From Melampsora larici-populina 98AG31 (taxonomy: Eukaryota; Basidiomycota; Pucciniomycetes; Pucciniales; Melampsoraceae), in assembly GCF_000204055.1 (NCBI RefSeq), contig NW_006768767.1, positions 2,370,645-2,434,644 on the forward strand: DNA of 64,000 nt, written 5' to 3'. Positions 33,606 through 45,532 of the stretch are shown here, piece by piece. Under the pieces are notes generated by a model. It did no database searches. It was given only the letters and a program-made list of their open reading frames with translations, and was not told the origin of the DNA. Numbering within the stretch: position 1 is the first letter of the stretch; each line of letters starts with the position of its first letter. Position numbers and translations under genes: made by a program.

Positions 33606-34758
33606 TCAAAGACCCAAAACCCAAAACCCAAATGTACCAAAACCCAACCCATACCCAAACCTTCCAACCCCATAACCACTAGCACAACTACCCAAAGAAT
33701 CCCTAGCCAGCGAATCATTCAAACTACTCAAATTCCCCGTACTACTACTAGTAAGATTATCAATACTCAAATGAGCCAAAATAGTAGCATTCAGACCATT
33801 TAAAGTATAATTATCAATCATCAAACCGGTTTCGAAAGTCACATTCAAAGAACCAAAAGTATTGTTTCCAAGTAATAAGATGGTACTTGATTGGTTTGAT
33901 TGGAATATAGAATGATCAAGTAATGGAACAGACATGTTTGTGAAATTAATATTCTCAGGTACCAAAGTCATTGAAGTATTAGTTGGTAAACTAACATTCT
34001 CAATCATCGGACTACTCGAGGTATTCGAATGTAAAGAAAAATCATCTATTGAAGTATTGAAATTCGTGGTATTCTGGAATGGTGAAGTAAGCTTTCTGTT
34101 GATCAAATCAGTTAAGTTTTTGGTATTTGATGGTAAACTAGAATTCATGAAGGTCGGATTAGTTGTTGGAATAGAATCATTGATTGGTAATTTATTCTTT
34201 TCTGGTCTTGAGTTGGATTGGTTGGTAGGATTTGAAATTGTAGAATTGTTAGAAGAAGTAAGGTTTGAAGAATTATTATTGATGAATCGTAAACTTGATG
34301 TATTAGTGAGGCTGAGAGTGAGATTGGTAAGACTAGAATTATCGAATGGTAAACTAGAATTCGAATCTTTAAATTAAACAAATCATCAGATACTTCATCA
34401 GCAATCGGATAGAAGCAAACTGATTTTGGTAGAAAGAAATTGTACCAAGACACCCACGCACCTATGAGTTGTGTCTTTGAGAGTTCATCAGGATTGATAT
34501 TTTCATGATTCATAGAATCTTGATTTGAAAGATCTCGAACTGAAATCAATTGATCAGATTGCATTTCTTCATTCACATCTAAAGCGTCGAAACCAAAACC
34601 AAAGTCAGACAATCAAACAAAAGGAAAGCGACAAGAAATCTGGAAAATAACTTACTAGGATTTCTTGGATTAAGATTGGTTTTCGGATATGAAGTAGATT
34701 CAGATGTATAGAAATCAAGGAAAGAAATCAATAAAAATAAATAAATCAAATACTTCAT
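33606..34758 (-). CDS. Secreted sequon-rich protein 2
   Basis: Three exons, 34758-34656, 34578-34462 and 34366-33606, joined in phase to give 326 aa. The start gives a signal peptide (MKYLIYLFLLISFLDFYTS). The large last exon is dominated by Asn-X-Ser/Thr sequons (about 28 by my count) among Leu/Pro/Phe, for example NSSLPFDNSSLTNLTLSLTN. It shares the Asn-Ser-Ser-Leu-Pro motif with the gene at 31163-32114, but has no strict repeat unit. The C-terminus is Gly/aromatic (GYGVGRFGYGLGFG, then hydrophobic residues to the end), which could act as a GPI-anchor signal. Intron 2 has a less common GTGCGT donor, but the phase only works with it. Function unknown; likely a glycosylated surface protein. 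Confidence 0.75.
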
Positions 34759-34759
34759 C

Positions 34760-35252
34760 TTGTTCTTGTTTGTAAAAAATCAATTTTAATCAAAATAGTT
34801 GCAAAAGATATCTCGAAGAAATCGTGAATTGATCTCACTTTATAAATATGAAACTTTTTTATCATTTCTCAAATCGTAGGATTACCAAAACCTATTCTAA
34901 GATTGATCAACTTTTAAGAAACTTTTAACTGAAAAGCTTTCTTTGAACTGATTTTTAATCTGGTATTAGAAAGTTAAACTCAATAAGATTTGAATCATAA
35001 ATGGTTTTCATCATTACAATGCACCAGTTCATACCGAATTTAAAAATCTATTTTTCATAATCTTATAATCATCCAAAATACAATCTATATGTCTAGATGC
35101 ATACCTAAAAAAACCTTGTACCCTTCTCCTTTTCACATTCAAAGAAAAATATAAATATAAATTATAAACATAAAATAACTTGGTTAAGATGACATACAAA
35201 ATATAAAAAAACAATGAAATAATTCAAGATGTTTAACCAACTCTTCAAATGA
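34760..35252. other. Intergenic, no gene seen
   Basis: The 5' flank of the sequon-rich gene and the 3' flank of the phosphatase gene. Very AT-rich. Nothing else visible. Confidence 0.5.
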
Positions 35253-36687
35253 TCATTTTCTAAAGATCTTATCTAAGAAAACTCCAACCCCTCCTTCATT
35301 ATTAGATAAAGTCACAAACCTAAACCCGAAAGAACAGAAAAACCCATCATCAATACCTTAAACCAAAACCTTTTCTTATTCCAAAAGACCAAAAAAAAAT
35401 CCAAAAAACTCAACTTAGCCACCGACTTAAGTCTTTCATCAGCATTTTCCATAGCCACACTATATCCCGCAGAGCTTAACATCTCCAAATCGTTCATTCC
35501 ATCACCAAAAGCCAAAACATGTTCAGGTCCACACTTAAACTGATGACAAAAATGATCTAATGCAACTGATTTGTTAATAGATTTTTGAACGATTTCTAAA
35601 ACGAATGGTAAGGCTGTTGTTAATGATAATTGAGGATGAGTGGAGATTAGATCGGTTTGGAAGGATGATTGGACTTCGATCATGGATGGTTCTTCTACGG
35701 GAATTGTCGCTTTGATTATCTTTATCTGGATCGAATTGAATTTAATCATATGAATGCTTAGTTTGTTTTGGGGTTTGATGGGTTTATGTGTTTTTTGGGG
35801 AAGACTTACTTCACCTAATTTAACTTTTTCTAAAAAGGTTTCATCTTTTCCATCTATTAAATTCTTTTCAATCTTACGTACAATAGATACCCAATCTCTT
35901 TTCGGATTAGTTTCTTCATAAACAAGTACAACCTAAAAGAAAAAAAAAATCAAGTATCCAAAAAAAAAACAAGTAACCAGAAAAAAAAAAGTAAACAGAA
36001 AAACACACGATCAATTCTTGAAAAAAAACGAAAAGATTAGAAAATAAAGAAATGACATTACATCCTCAGGCGTAAAAAGAAAACAAGTTCGATTTAAACT
36101 TTTAGCAACTTGAACAATTTCCCAAGCAACTTGAGGTTCTAAAGTTTTACAAGAGATCATCTTTCCATATGAACCATGTAAGATTGCTCCATGACAACTA
36201 GCTGCAGGTGAGTCTTCAAATCCTAATTCTTTTATAAACCAACTGAAAAAAACAAAACAAAAAACAAGCAAGAAAATCAGATTTCGAGAGGATTTGAGGT
36301 GGAGGGAGGGAGGAACTTAACTCGCATGCACTTCGGTGTTTTCCTGTGCTGACGATTATAGGTATTTCAGGGTAATTTAATCGGATGTTTTGGATGGCTG
36401 AACGAGTGGTTTGATGTACGATTTGTTGATCTGTTATGAATGTACCATCCTAAAAGTTGTACCAATCAAGATAATCTCTCTTATTAGTCTTATTCGACTT
36501 TCTTTTTTTTGTTTTGAAAGGACTTTTGAAAACACTTACTACATCTGTCATGATTCTTTTTTTTTCAACAAACACGATCTGCTTATCAGGTTTGGTTTTT
36601 TTCGATGTTTCTTTTCAAAGCATTGATGGTGTTTTCTTACATTTTTATATCTTCAGGTCTAGGCATCGGTAATTCGTTGGTCTTCAT
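35253..36687 (-). CDS. Cof-type HAD superfamily phosphatase
   Basis: Haloacid-dehalogenase-type hydrolase that probably dephosphorylates small phosphorylated metabolites. Seven exons: 36687-36641, 36555-36540, 36449-36322, 36242-36062, 35932-35810, 35725-35415, 35319-35253, giving 290 aa, the normal size for Cof-type members. Motif I is TDVDGTFIT with the nucleophile at Asp20 and acid/base Asp22. Motif II is IIVSTGKHR and motif IV is AFGDGMNDLEML (about 238-248). The end is LSNNEGGVGVFLDKIFRK, as in the family. Exon 2 is only 16 nt and encodes the residues up to the nucleophile, so the DxD motif is split by an intron. A GATGAT microsatellite sits just upstream of the ATG (36688-36710). Family assignment is firm; the substrate is unknown. 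Confidence 0.9.
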
Positions 36688-36714
36688 GATGATAATGATG
36701 ATGATGATGATTTA

Positions 36715-38860
36715 TTCTGAATGTTTCGTAATCGACTTCTATGATAGTTATAGTTAGACTTCTTTCAAAAAGTTATGATAAGATTCGATGACGAGGTTGA
36801 TGAGTGTGATGGTGGTACTATGGATTTTAGAAAACCTTATCACCAATCCTCCACCAATTTGCTAGAGTTTTGTATGTACATATGGTAAATTTGACCTCCT
36901 CTTTCATAAACGCCTTAACTTGAAATTTCCCCTAAACTCTTTATTTCAGTTTGGATTTGGAAGAAGTTTAACGTTCCGGCAAAAGCGCTCGTGCTCGTTG
37001 AGGGGCTCTCATGAATTTCCGAATCGGCTTTCTCTTCTCTAATTAATTCTATCTGCCAATCTCAACATCCCAACATCTCAACATCTTCGTAACATCGCCA
37101 TTTCCCACCAAACCCACGAGGTGGAAGATCTTAACGTAGACTTAACAGAAGTTTCTGGAGTCCTGGACCAAATCGAGTTTACCGGACAGCTCTTCAACAG
37201 CCCTTGATCCGATTCTGAATCAATCACTTTGGTCATTCAAATCAGCAATATAATCAGTTATTCAAACAATTTTGATTCGATTCAAATCTATCGTTTGTTG
37301 GGTTATCAAAAATAATTCTTTTCAAGTTGATTGACTTCAGACTTTTTACTGAATCAAAAACAAGTTTTCCATTTGATTAATTACGATCAAAATTTTTCAC
37401 TCCATTCAAATGGTATGGAATCAACCTTTTAGAAACCAATTCCAACTCAATCCAAATCCATCAATCAATGTACCCTCAATCCAACCTTACAACATGATTT
37501 TTCACATCTCAAGAGCATGTGAACCATTTTTTTTTGAGCGGGGATTGGGAGTGACTCGAGCTTTATATGGGAACACAATTTCCCTTCAAGTAGGATGATA
37601 AGAGTTGAGAAAAATCCATATGAATGAATGATATTACAAATTGTCAACAGTCACTTTGATTTGATCTCTCACATGGAATCACTCTCAGTATCCTTATTAT
37701 TACTTGATGTGCTTAGGTGGTTGAATTGAAATTCATCATGAAACTTGAACTTTGAGAATCTATTCAACCAGAAAAAAATGATGGGCTTGAGTTCTTTTTT
37801 TTAAATTGGATAATAATTACTGACATATATGAAGATGAAGGTAAAGTTATGGACCAAATATAGGTTAAAGAGACCAAACAAGTCTAAGTTTCATGGATTA
37901 AGAAACTACATGTTATTTCGATTAATTTTTCTTGATCTCTTTTGAGATTTTAAGAATTCCTGGTTGGTTAAAAACCCCTTTGAAGTTAACAGGCCTTGGT
38001 ATATTCTCATCTTGTGTATAATGATTTTTTTTGTTATAGAGCTTCATAAGGGTTATATCAAGATCCCAATGTTCAGAAAGCTTAAATTTGATTTATAGAT
38101 AGAAAAAACACAATCTTGTTCATCTCTATTTCTCAGTCAGTGAATCTGTGAAATATGAAGGGATTTTTGATCAAACAAAAAATATCTAGTTTCAGACTAC
38201 AGACAAACCAATTGCAGAGGGAATCTTTATAAATAACTTCTTCCAGGTGAAAAAACTCAAGGTGCAACATGTTTTTCAATTTCTTCAATTTTGGTTGTGT
38301 TCCCAGAGCTGGTGGAGGTACACAGAGGTCCATTTTTCTAGGGCACAGGGAAAAACACAGAGGTGTAACTCCAAGGTGAGAGAAGGCATCTGTGAAAGGA
38401 CAGGTTTCACAGAGCAGGAATTTGGCGGGTTCCAAATTTAGAAGAAATGAAAAACTTTTTCACTTCTTCCTCAGCCACTCTCTCAGCTTGGAACAACTCC
38501 AGAGTATTTCCCTTTGAGTAGCTTTGTGTTCTCTTTTGTTTCATAGATAGCAAATTCTTTGTCTTTAAAAACTCACCCACCTCCCAGGGTTGAGGAGTCA
38601 GCCCGCCTCAGAACTTGCTCTCATTCTCATGGGTATCAGATGACAGCACACTTCTTGTAGCTTGCTGTATCAGCATACCCAGAGACCCCCCACACACCAC
38701 TCGTAATGTGATACTTACAAGTAGGTAAGGTTGTATTCAGTGGTAGAACAAGTTCTTTGGTGAACAAGAAGGATTGCATATGTAATTCATTCATACCTTA
38801 AAGGTATAGTAATGGGAGGACTGGGAAAGAGACATTATATGTAGAGTTTCCCCCGTTCCA
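36715..38860. other. Gene-poor stretch, no gene supported
   Basis: No splice-consistent coding sequence on either strand. Short open frames near 37410 and 38133-38441 lack any recognisable protein character. Confidence 0.45.
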
Positions 38861-40440
38861 TGTCTGTGCATGAGATTGACATATGGACTCAAAAAAGTAC
38901 TGAATTCATTGGGATCTCATGATCAGCAAGCACTGTGTCCTTGTGGCAGTCGCCTGACAAGAAGCGCATACGGACTGCCTTTGAGGCACAAAGGCAACTT
39001 GTGTGCACTTGTTGACAAACAAACACCACACGGACATGGTGAGGTGCTTATGAAGATCATTATTTCTCAAAAAGTTCATTGTCTGAATAAAATTCTCAAA
39101 GATTTTGAGTGTGGCACCCTTGGCTGAAAATCTAGTATTTTCAAGTCAGGCAAGGTATCTAATACAAATGAACTGTGAGGAGTGCGCATCTGTTAGGCGT
39201 ACTCTTCACTCAGAAAGTGATAAGGGAAGTAAAGTGTGGTCATAACGTGGTACACCCAAGTGAAGACTACAGCTAGTTGACCTCTAAGAAGAGGATTTGA
39301 GGAAGAGAGAAAGGAATTAAGGGCGGTGAAGAGCTAGTACGCTCTAACCTCCTGAGACTGCAAGGGGCAGGCTTTACAGTTTGGTGAACCAAAGATCCTG
39401 AAGGCTACTTTAGACTCCATATAAGGGAGGAAGCTTTGCTGCTTTACAGTTTATTTCTAGAGGATATGATGGCCCAAGGCTTGTAGAAATCAATACCGGG
39501 GTGCTCAGCAATAGAACCCGTGATGCTCAAGTTTGGTCTTTAGACTACACAACCAATCATGTACTCAAAGATCCTCTCTATAGGATTTCAAGTATAATGT
39601 GATTCTAATGTTGTGATGTGTTAAAAGATGGGGGATGAATCAAGGGAAGAAGGGGGGTTTATATATTCACAGGTCAAGTGTCAACTTGTGGTTGGCGTGT
39701 GATTCTTGTCTCACTTGTGGTTGGCGCTTGGGTTAGGTTTGTTACATATTTAATACATTATGCACATGTGTTTATGTGGCTCTTGACACTGAGCCGTGAG
39801 ATGTACTTATGGATTTATACAAGAATATAATATTACATGTGTTACTGTTAGCCCGTGGTCGTGTAATCAGGGCTCAGGGCTGATATGAACAGGAATTAGA
39901 TACCTTCATCATTCTATAATATCTTGTAGATAATCTTTGAAGTAGATATGATTCAGATTCTCTGCCACAAAGGTTGGCCAGGTAACTGATTTTGATTTTA
40001 CTAGTAAGAATTGAATGAGCCAGAGAACCTTGATCAACAATCAACAGGAAACTCATTCTAACATAAATTGGTGCAGTGTTTGAAAGATGTCAAGTGAAGA
40101 GATGAGATGTTGTCAAAGTTTGAAAAAGTAAGAGAGATTGAATAAATTCTTTACATAGAAATGAAAATAAAAAATGGAATGAAATCCTATGTCATCATAA
40201 CTGACCAGGAACAGAAACAGATAGAAATAAACAAAACACTCAGTCTAGGGTATCTTATAGCAACACTTAGATATGTAAAGTATCAAGAGGTGGTTGATGT
40301 TTGTAACAAGAGAAAAAACATGAATGAAAACACTTTGAAATGATACCAGGATACATTTGAATGTTGGCTTTGAATCATAATAATATATCTTCATAACATC
40401 AGGATTAAGAGGTGAAGGAAACCAAATCAACACAAATGAA
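38861..40440. other. Repeat-like non-coding DNA, possible solo LTR at about 39190-39870
   Basis: From TGTTAGGCGTACTC (39190) to GTCGTGTAATCA (39870) the sequence has LTR-like TG...CA edges. It also has a short internal tandem CACTTGTGGTTGGCG (about 39675 and 39715). A target duplication is not visible, and no retrotransposon proteins are nearby. Treat as a hint only. Confidence 0.25.
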
Positions 40441-40456
40441 ACAATGGGGTGGGAGA

Positions 40457-40498
40457 GTTTTACACAGACCCCTTTACACCAGGTGGGTCTGTGTAAAC
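40457..40498. repeat. Perfect-stem hairpin, GTGTAAA family
   Basis: TTTACACAGACCC (40458-40471 region) pairs with GGGTCTGTGTAAA (40485-40497). Related TTTACACC/TTCACACC words recur through 40500-40815, suggesting a MITE whose outer ends I cannot fix. Confidence 0.55.
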
Positions 40499-41458
40499 AG
40501 CATTTGGTGTAAAGTTCCAAAAATTCCTTTTTGAATTTTATACTTGGTTTGATATTTTTCATCCTGTATGAAATCTCCCTGTGTAAATGACCCTGTCTAA
40601 AAATCCAGAGCCCAGAGTCATTCTCAATGTTTATACTGAATCTGTTTGACATTGATGGCCTGTATAAAGATTTTTGGTGTGAAAATTGTGGACCCAGACA
40701 AGGTCTTTGATTTCACACCAGGGCGAGTTACACTGAACCTGTTTTGTGCAAACATTCCCAGTGTTTTATTTGATTTCAGGTGCCCAATTTGCAATTTCAC
40801 ACCAAAGGATTTACCCTGGATGGACATGGATGTAACTTCCCACAAACACAAAGCATCAGATACCTCATATGGGAAGCCAATGAGCCTAATGAGATTAAAT
40901 TACCTGATACCCAGTACTTCCCACATATCTGCAAATTGGAGAGTGGAGAATGGTGAAGATACATCAATTAACTTCAAAATCAATTTCTCTAGAAGAAAAT
41001 TGCCAAGAACCTCAAGGCTTTTTGAGAAAAGTGTTATCCCGCAGTGAAATATTGACTTATTTTTATTAAAATAGGTCATTCCACAACCACGTCATGATCT
41101 ATGCTCTGTGTTTGGCATTACAATGGACGCCCTTTTGATTGATTGACAAAGACCCACACTGTCCTCTCTTCCATCATCTTCAAACTCTTCTCAATATTGA
41201 CCTACACCTTCTTCACCGTCCATTGTTGCACAAAGATCAGGACTATTGTCCCAAATTTCATTAATCCTTGTTTGGTTCTGACAGAGACAATCTTAAGAAA
41301 TCTTGTGCTAGATATTCAACATTTTCTCAGAACCTTCATATGATCCATTAAATCATTAACATCAATAGTAAGATTCAATTCAATAGATCTCCAACTCCAA
41401 GGAGAATCAAATGAAGAAACCAATAAATAAAATCAACCAATCACCATGAGACATTGGG

Positions 41459-41731
41459 CTAGTTGGAAGCAACTATGCAGGCAGTGGATTGAAAGAAAAA
41501 GAAGATGAAATCAAACCACAAGTTCAAAATGGAGAGTTGAATCCAAGATGTAGTATTTATATCATCAAGATTATTAGCACTCTTATACCCTTCAACTTGT
41601 TTATCAACTTCCAATTCTTCTTCTGCAACAAGTAATTTTTTGAAATTTTTAGTTGATGAATTGAGTGATACAATTGTTAGAAGACCTAGAAAGAATAAAT
41701 TGACTAAAAATATTTCCACATGACCCTTCAA
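41459..41731 (-). CDS. Possible small secreted protein (weak)
   Basis: A 90-aa frame beginning MKGHVEIFLVNLFFLGLLTI, which looks like a signal peptide, followed by a polar Lys/Glu/Asp-rich segment and a hydrophobic C-terminal part. No cysteine pattern or known domain. It may be exon 1 of a spliced gene or chance. It stands in a gene-poor, repeat-rich region. Confidence 0.25.
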   Translation of the reverse strand: MKGHVEIFLVNLFFLGLLTIVSLNSSTKNFKKLLVAEEELEVDKQVEGYKSANNLDDINTTSWIQLSILNLWFDFIFFFFQSTACIVASN

Positions 41732-41739
41732 AAAATATC

Positions 41740-42920
41740 ACTTGTTTCATATGAAGGTGGCCGGCTTGCTTCAGCTGACAGTTTTATGACATATCTGCCA
41801 GTAGATGTTACAGACGACAATTCCACTCTTAGACCTCTATCTGATATTCTGAACATCAAGACTATCACTTGCACTGCAGACATTATTCGGGTTCCCCAAG
41901 TGGGCAGGGAAAAATGATTGGGAGTATGATTTGTCATAAAATGGTCTATCACTCCACACCTGAGCCATAACACCCACACTACATATGTGTAGCAGGCTCA
42001 GTGAATATGTGGTTATCATGTACATACAGTTCTGCTCAGTTATCTGCTCATCAGGACAAGTTATTCATATGTAATACATGCTGTAACTTCTTTCAGATTG
42101 AAAAAAGCTTCCAAAAGATTGACTACATACACTGACTCAATGTTTTGGTGTGATCTCATCAACTCAACTGCATGTAACACACTTTCTGTTACTAAGACAT
42201 AGCTTCAACAATATTGCCTGAGCAGCTACAGAATTATATGTAGTGAATTTTTGGGAAAAAAATTTCAAAGTCGAAAAAGTTACATGTGGTATAACATGTG
42301 ATTTATTTATTCTGATGGGCAAAAAACTGAGCAGACCTGTATGTACATGATAGACAACTATTGACTTAGCTTGCTGCACATATGTAGTGTGGGTGAAATG
42401 GCCCAGGTGTGCAGTATTAGATTCTTTTATGAAAAACTGTACTATTAATCATTTTCCTCTGCCAAATTGGGGAAGTTGAATGATGTTTACAGTGTTGTGA
42501 TAGTGTTACAGGATAATCCCAGCTAACACTAAGTACATAGCTCAATCAAGCCAACAGTAACGCCAGGATGAAAACTAAGATCTCAGTGGTGCTCATTTTT
42601 TATAGTGCAAGTTGTCCAGCATTGCAAGCACTACTTGAAGAACTTTGATATTTGATCAGTTGAAATGCATAGCGGATGCCTAAAGAAGTTAGGTATAGAA
42701 TGAGTTGTTGAAAAACATGAAATGAAGAGGGTCAGGTGCCCCAACCTGGCAAGGCTTGCGCATCTTGCCCATGTATGAGGGGACCATGAGATGTCACCAT
42801 GGATGCAAGTCACAAAATAAAGCTTGACAGTCAAATTATCAGCAAGCTGTTCAAGTCACCGGTAATTTACATTTGTGAGAAACACAGAGAGGGGGGATCA
42901 TGGGCAAGTAGCCACAGAAT
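41740..42920. other. No gene seen
   Basis: Non-coding DNA between the weak secreted frame and the small inverted-repeat element. No defended exon or repeat. Confidence 0.4.
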
Positions 42921-42930
42921 GATTTCTGAA

Positions 42931-43106
42931 AAAGTTACCTCAATGATTTGGATCCAAGGTATCATCAGATCAGATTCCCTTGGAAACACAGCCCAAGGTA
43001 ATGATCTAAGGCTTTATTTGGATAAAAAGAAGACTCCAATCAGGGGTTTGTGTCCAAGGTAATTTGGTCTGATGATACCTCGGATTCAAATCATTGAGGC
43101 AACTTT
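42931..43106. mobile_element. Small inverted-repeat element (MITE), about 176 bp
   Basis: Left arm AAAGTTACCTCAATGATTTG pairs with right arm CAAATCATTGAGGCAACTTT. The pairing extends about 45 bp through AGGTATCATCAGA. Unpaired centre about 70 bp. The target duplication is unclear. Confidence 0.65.
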
Positions 43107-43109
43107 GTT

Positions 43110-44095
43110 GGCAGTAATCCTCATCACTCCAAGGCAGGGTAACCTAGGACAGGATGTTTTCAGGCACTTTACACAACCCAGAGCCCAGAGAGATTTGGGG
43201 ATTCAAAAAACTCAAGGATCTAAAGACCATGTGTTGAGGTTACCCCAATACACCTCCAGACTGAAGGCATCCCCCACAGTATTCTCAACCTAGGTTAACC
43301 TAGTAGAGGGTAGCATAAGTCTGAGAGCTTAGAGACAATACTCCTTAGCTTGTGTCCTAGTCCCTACATGTTCAATAGAGATAGGAATTCACATAAATTC
43401 TTGAAATCCAGATTACCAGCTAGGAAACTTTGTGATCTTGAATTGGTAGTTGAATAGTCTTCTGAACTGATTGTAAAGAAGTAACTTTAAATCATGTAAT
43501 ATGGTAATCATTTGAAAGGATGAGAATTATGTCAACTTGGTTTGAAGTATAAGGATTTCAAGAAAAAGTACACAGATAATTGAAGACAAAAGACCCCAAG
43601 TAATACAAAACAACAGAAAAATTGATAATAAAAACAGAAAGACGTGTTGGAAAGTACAAGTTTTGCTGGTCAAAATGTATATATACCAGGTTAAAGTCTT
43701 GTAGACTGAATAATGCCTGTTGAGATATACATATATGCTTAAGAATCGTGTTTTAGGATCTTACATGCACACAATTCCAAAGTGAGCACAGGATACATGA
43801 TAGATTTTCAATGGAACAGAACAGTAGAAGGAAGATTACCCAAAATAGAATATAGAGATCACTGGTACAATGAGAGATTGAGGGTTTTCCGTAAGTGAAG
43901 GTAGTTATTGTTGGCATCATTGATCCAAGTTTACAGGTAGTTGCCCGATTTGTGAGGTTCAGGAGTGCATCACACCATCTGAGATATGAACCAAGAGATC
44001 CACTATCAGTTCATCTTTCAAAGGCAACTGGTAATCTAGATTGGAAACTCACCAAGACGATGGTCTACCTATACCTTTCAAATTCGTCATACACA
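43110..44095. other. No gene seen
   Basis: Non-coding, with short repeats of AACCTAGG near 43142 and 43289, otherwise unremarkable. Confidence 0.4.
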
Positions 44096-44100
44096 ATAAA

Positions 44101-44856
44101 TCAATTCGATCCTTCCCAACATTTTGAAGGGTGGATTGGAATTCCATTCAAAAGCTTATTATACCTCATTTGTTGAGCCAACTGATCTTTAACTCTCTCC
44201 CGTTTGAGTGACCTAATCATCGGAGCCAAACTAGCCGAAACATGTTCATTTTTCAACTCTTCATCAATCAAATTAAAAGAAGTTAATTGATAAAAGATCG
44301 GTCTACTTTCTAAAGCTTTAGTTAATTTGTTTTTGATGATCAATCGATTAATTTTTTCGGATGTTTCATACGTTTTGATGGATGTAGGTGAATGTAAATA
44401 AGATCCAGAATTGATTTTGAATTCTAAATTCAATCCTTTTAGTATTTTACTTTTTGCTAAATCTAATCGGTTAGGTCGGTTTAGTAAATAAGGTTCTAAA
44501 CATGTGGTTCCAACTGATCTTAATCGATGTTGATGTAAAACTGAATCATTTGCTAAACTCATTAAAAGTTGATGACCTGTTGATTTAAGTGAATCTAAAT
44601 CTGGTATATCTAAACTTGTGAAGATTTGGAGTATGATGGTGATAGGTAAGTTGAGGATTGGAAAAGGTTTTGATGGGTTTAATGCTAGCCATGCGTTCAG
44701 TTCTGATTCTGATTCTGTTTTATTGTGTTGGATTTGGGTTTGTTTAAGTGAGGTTCGTTGCATTTTGCGAGATGATGGAATTGAAGTTGAGCTTGCAATT
44801 TCAGTTCGAGTCAAACTTGAAGAAGTTTCTTCAAGAGTTGCTAGTGGCAAAGACAT
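44101..44856 (-). CDS. F-box-like protein
   Basis: A single-exon 251-aa protein. After a Ser/Thr-rich N-terminus, residues about 66-110 read FPILNLPITIILQIFTSLDI then PDLDSLKSTG, a fair match to an F-box (Leu-Pro, hydrophobic, Ile-Phe-X-X-Leu-Asp). F-boxes bind Skp1 in SCF ubiquitin ligases. The rest is a basic helical region (LDLAKSKILKGLNLEFKINS, RSLKRERVKDQLAQQMRYNK) without WD40 or leucine-rich repeats. Similar short F-box-led proteins of unknown role occur in other fungi. The first ATG is used; downstream Met31 is an alternative start. Confidence 0.6.
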   Translation of the reverse strand: MSLPLATLEETSSSLTRTEIASSTSIPSSRKMQRTSLKQTQIQHNKTESESELNAWLALNPSKPFPILNLPITIILQIFTSLDIPDLDSLKSTGHQLLMSLANDSVLHQHRLRSVGTTCLEPYLLNRPNRLDLAKSKILKGLNLEFKINSGSYLHSPTSIKTYETSEKINRLIIKNKLTKALESRPIFYQLTSFNLIDEELKNEHVSASLAPMIRSLKRERVKDQLAQQMRYNKLLNGIPIHPSKCWEGSN

Positions 44857-44950
44857 CTTGGTATCAAAGTGTTCGAGATTGAGTTTTTGATTGAAATTTG
44901 AAAAGCAGCTGCGAAAGGAGGGGAAATGTTGCTGAGCATAATTGGTTTGA

Positions 44951-45172
44951 TGCGGTTCCTTTCTGACTCGGCAGGTATAAGAAACAGGGGCTAGGAAGTA
45001 TGTACACAGTCAATTCACAAAAACTTGACCAAATTTGCCCGCAAAACTCCAGTAAATTCGTGGGGAATTTGTGACAAGGTTTTCTGAATTGACTGTATCT
45101 ATTCGGTCAGATGAGCTTCTGCGGTTCCTTTCTGACTCGGTAAGACGTTGAAGTGGAAGAAACAGGGGCTAG
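44951..45172 (+). repeat. Direct repeat pair flanking a mini-element relative
   Basis: TGCGGTTCCTTTCTGACTCGG and AGAAACAGGGGCTAG occur at 44951-44996 and again at 45120-45173. The mini-element relative at 45007-45095 lies between them. Confidence 0.75.
45007..45095. mobile_element. 89-bp mini-element, diverged copy
   Basis: Ends are CAGTCAATTCA and the inverse TGAATTGACTG, with TA on the right side and a degraded flank (CA) on the left. The core TTTGCCCGCAAAACTC is shared with the copy at 63692-63780, aligned base for base over the same 89-bp length. Only the outer tips belong to a different subtype. Confidence 0.7.
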
Positions 45173-45532
45173 ATAAAGCACGTAGTCAAACAGACGTGAA
45201 CGAAGCGGATTGGGTCACATGCCGTGCAAGCTGTGCAGACAGAATTTTTCAAGTGAGTACATTTGGAATTTCATCAATCTGTCACAAATTGATGACAGGT
45301 CATTTCTCAAAACGTCATCTTCAAGGGTCACAGGGGGTCTGCTCGGATAGGAGTTGTATACTCAACTCTTATCCTTGAAATTTTCTCGTGATTTGGAGCA
45401 GTGAGACGAGAACCATTACAAAGCCATAAAATTGATATCTTACATAGACATCCAAATCGTCAAAGCCCAACTAAGGAAATATAAGTTTAAGGAAGAATAA
45501 ATGTTGTACGATTTCAAGGACAAGTATTCATC

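Noticed and set aside
39190..39870. Confident solo LTR call
   Set aside because: TG...CA edges exist, but there is no target duplication and no second copy in the window, so it is kept only as a low-confidence note.
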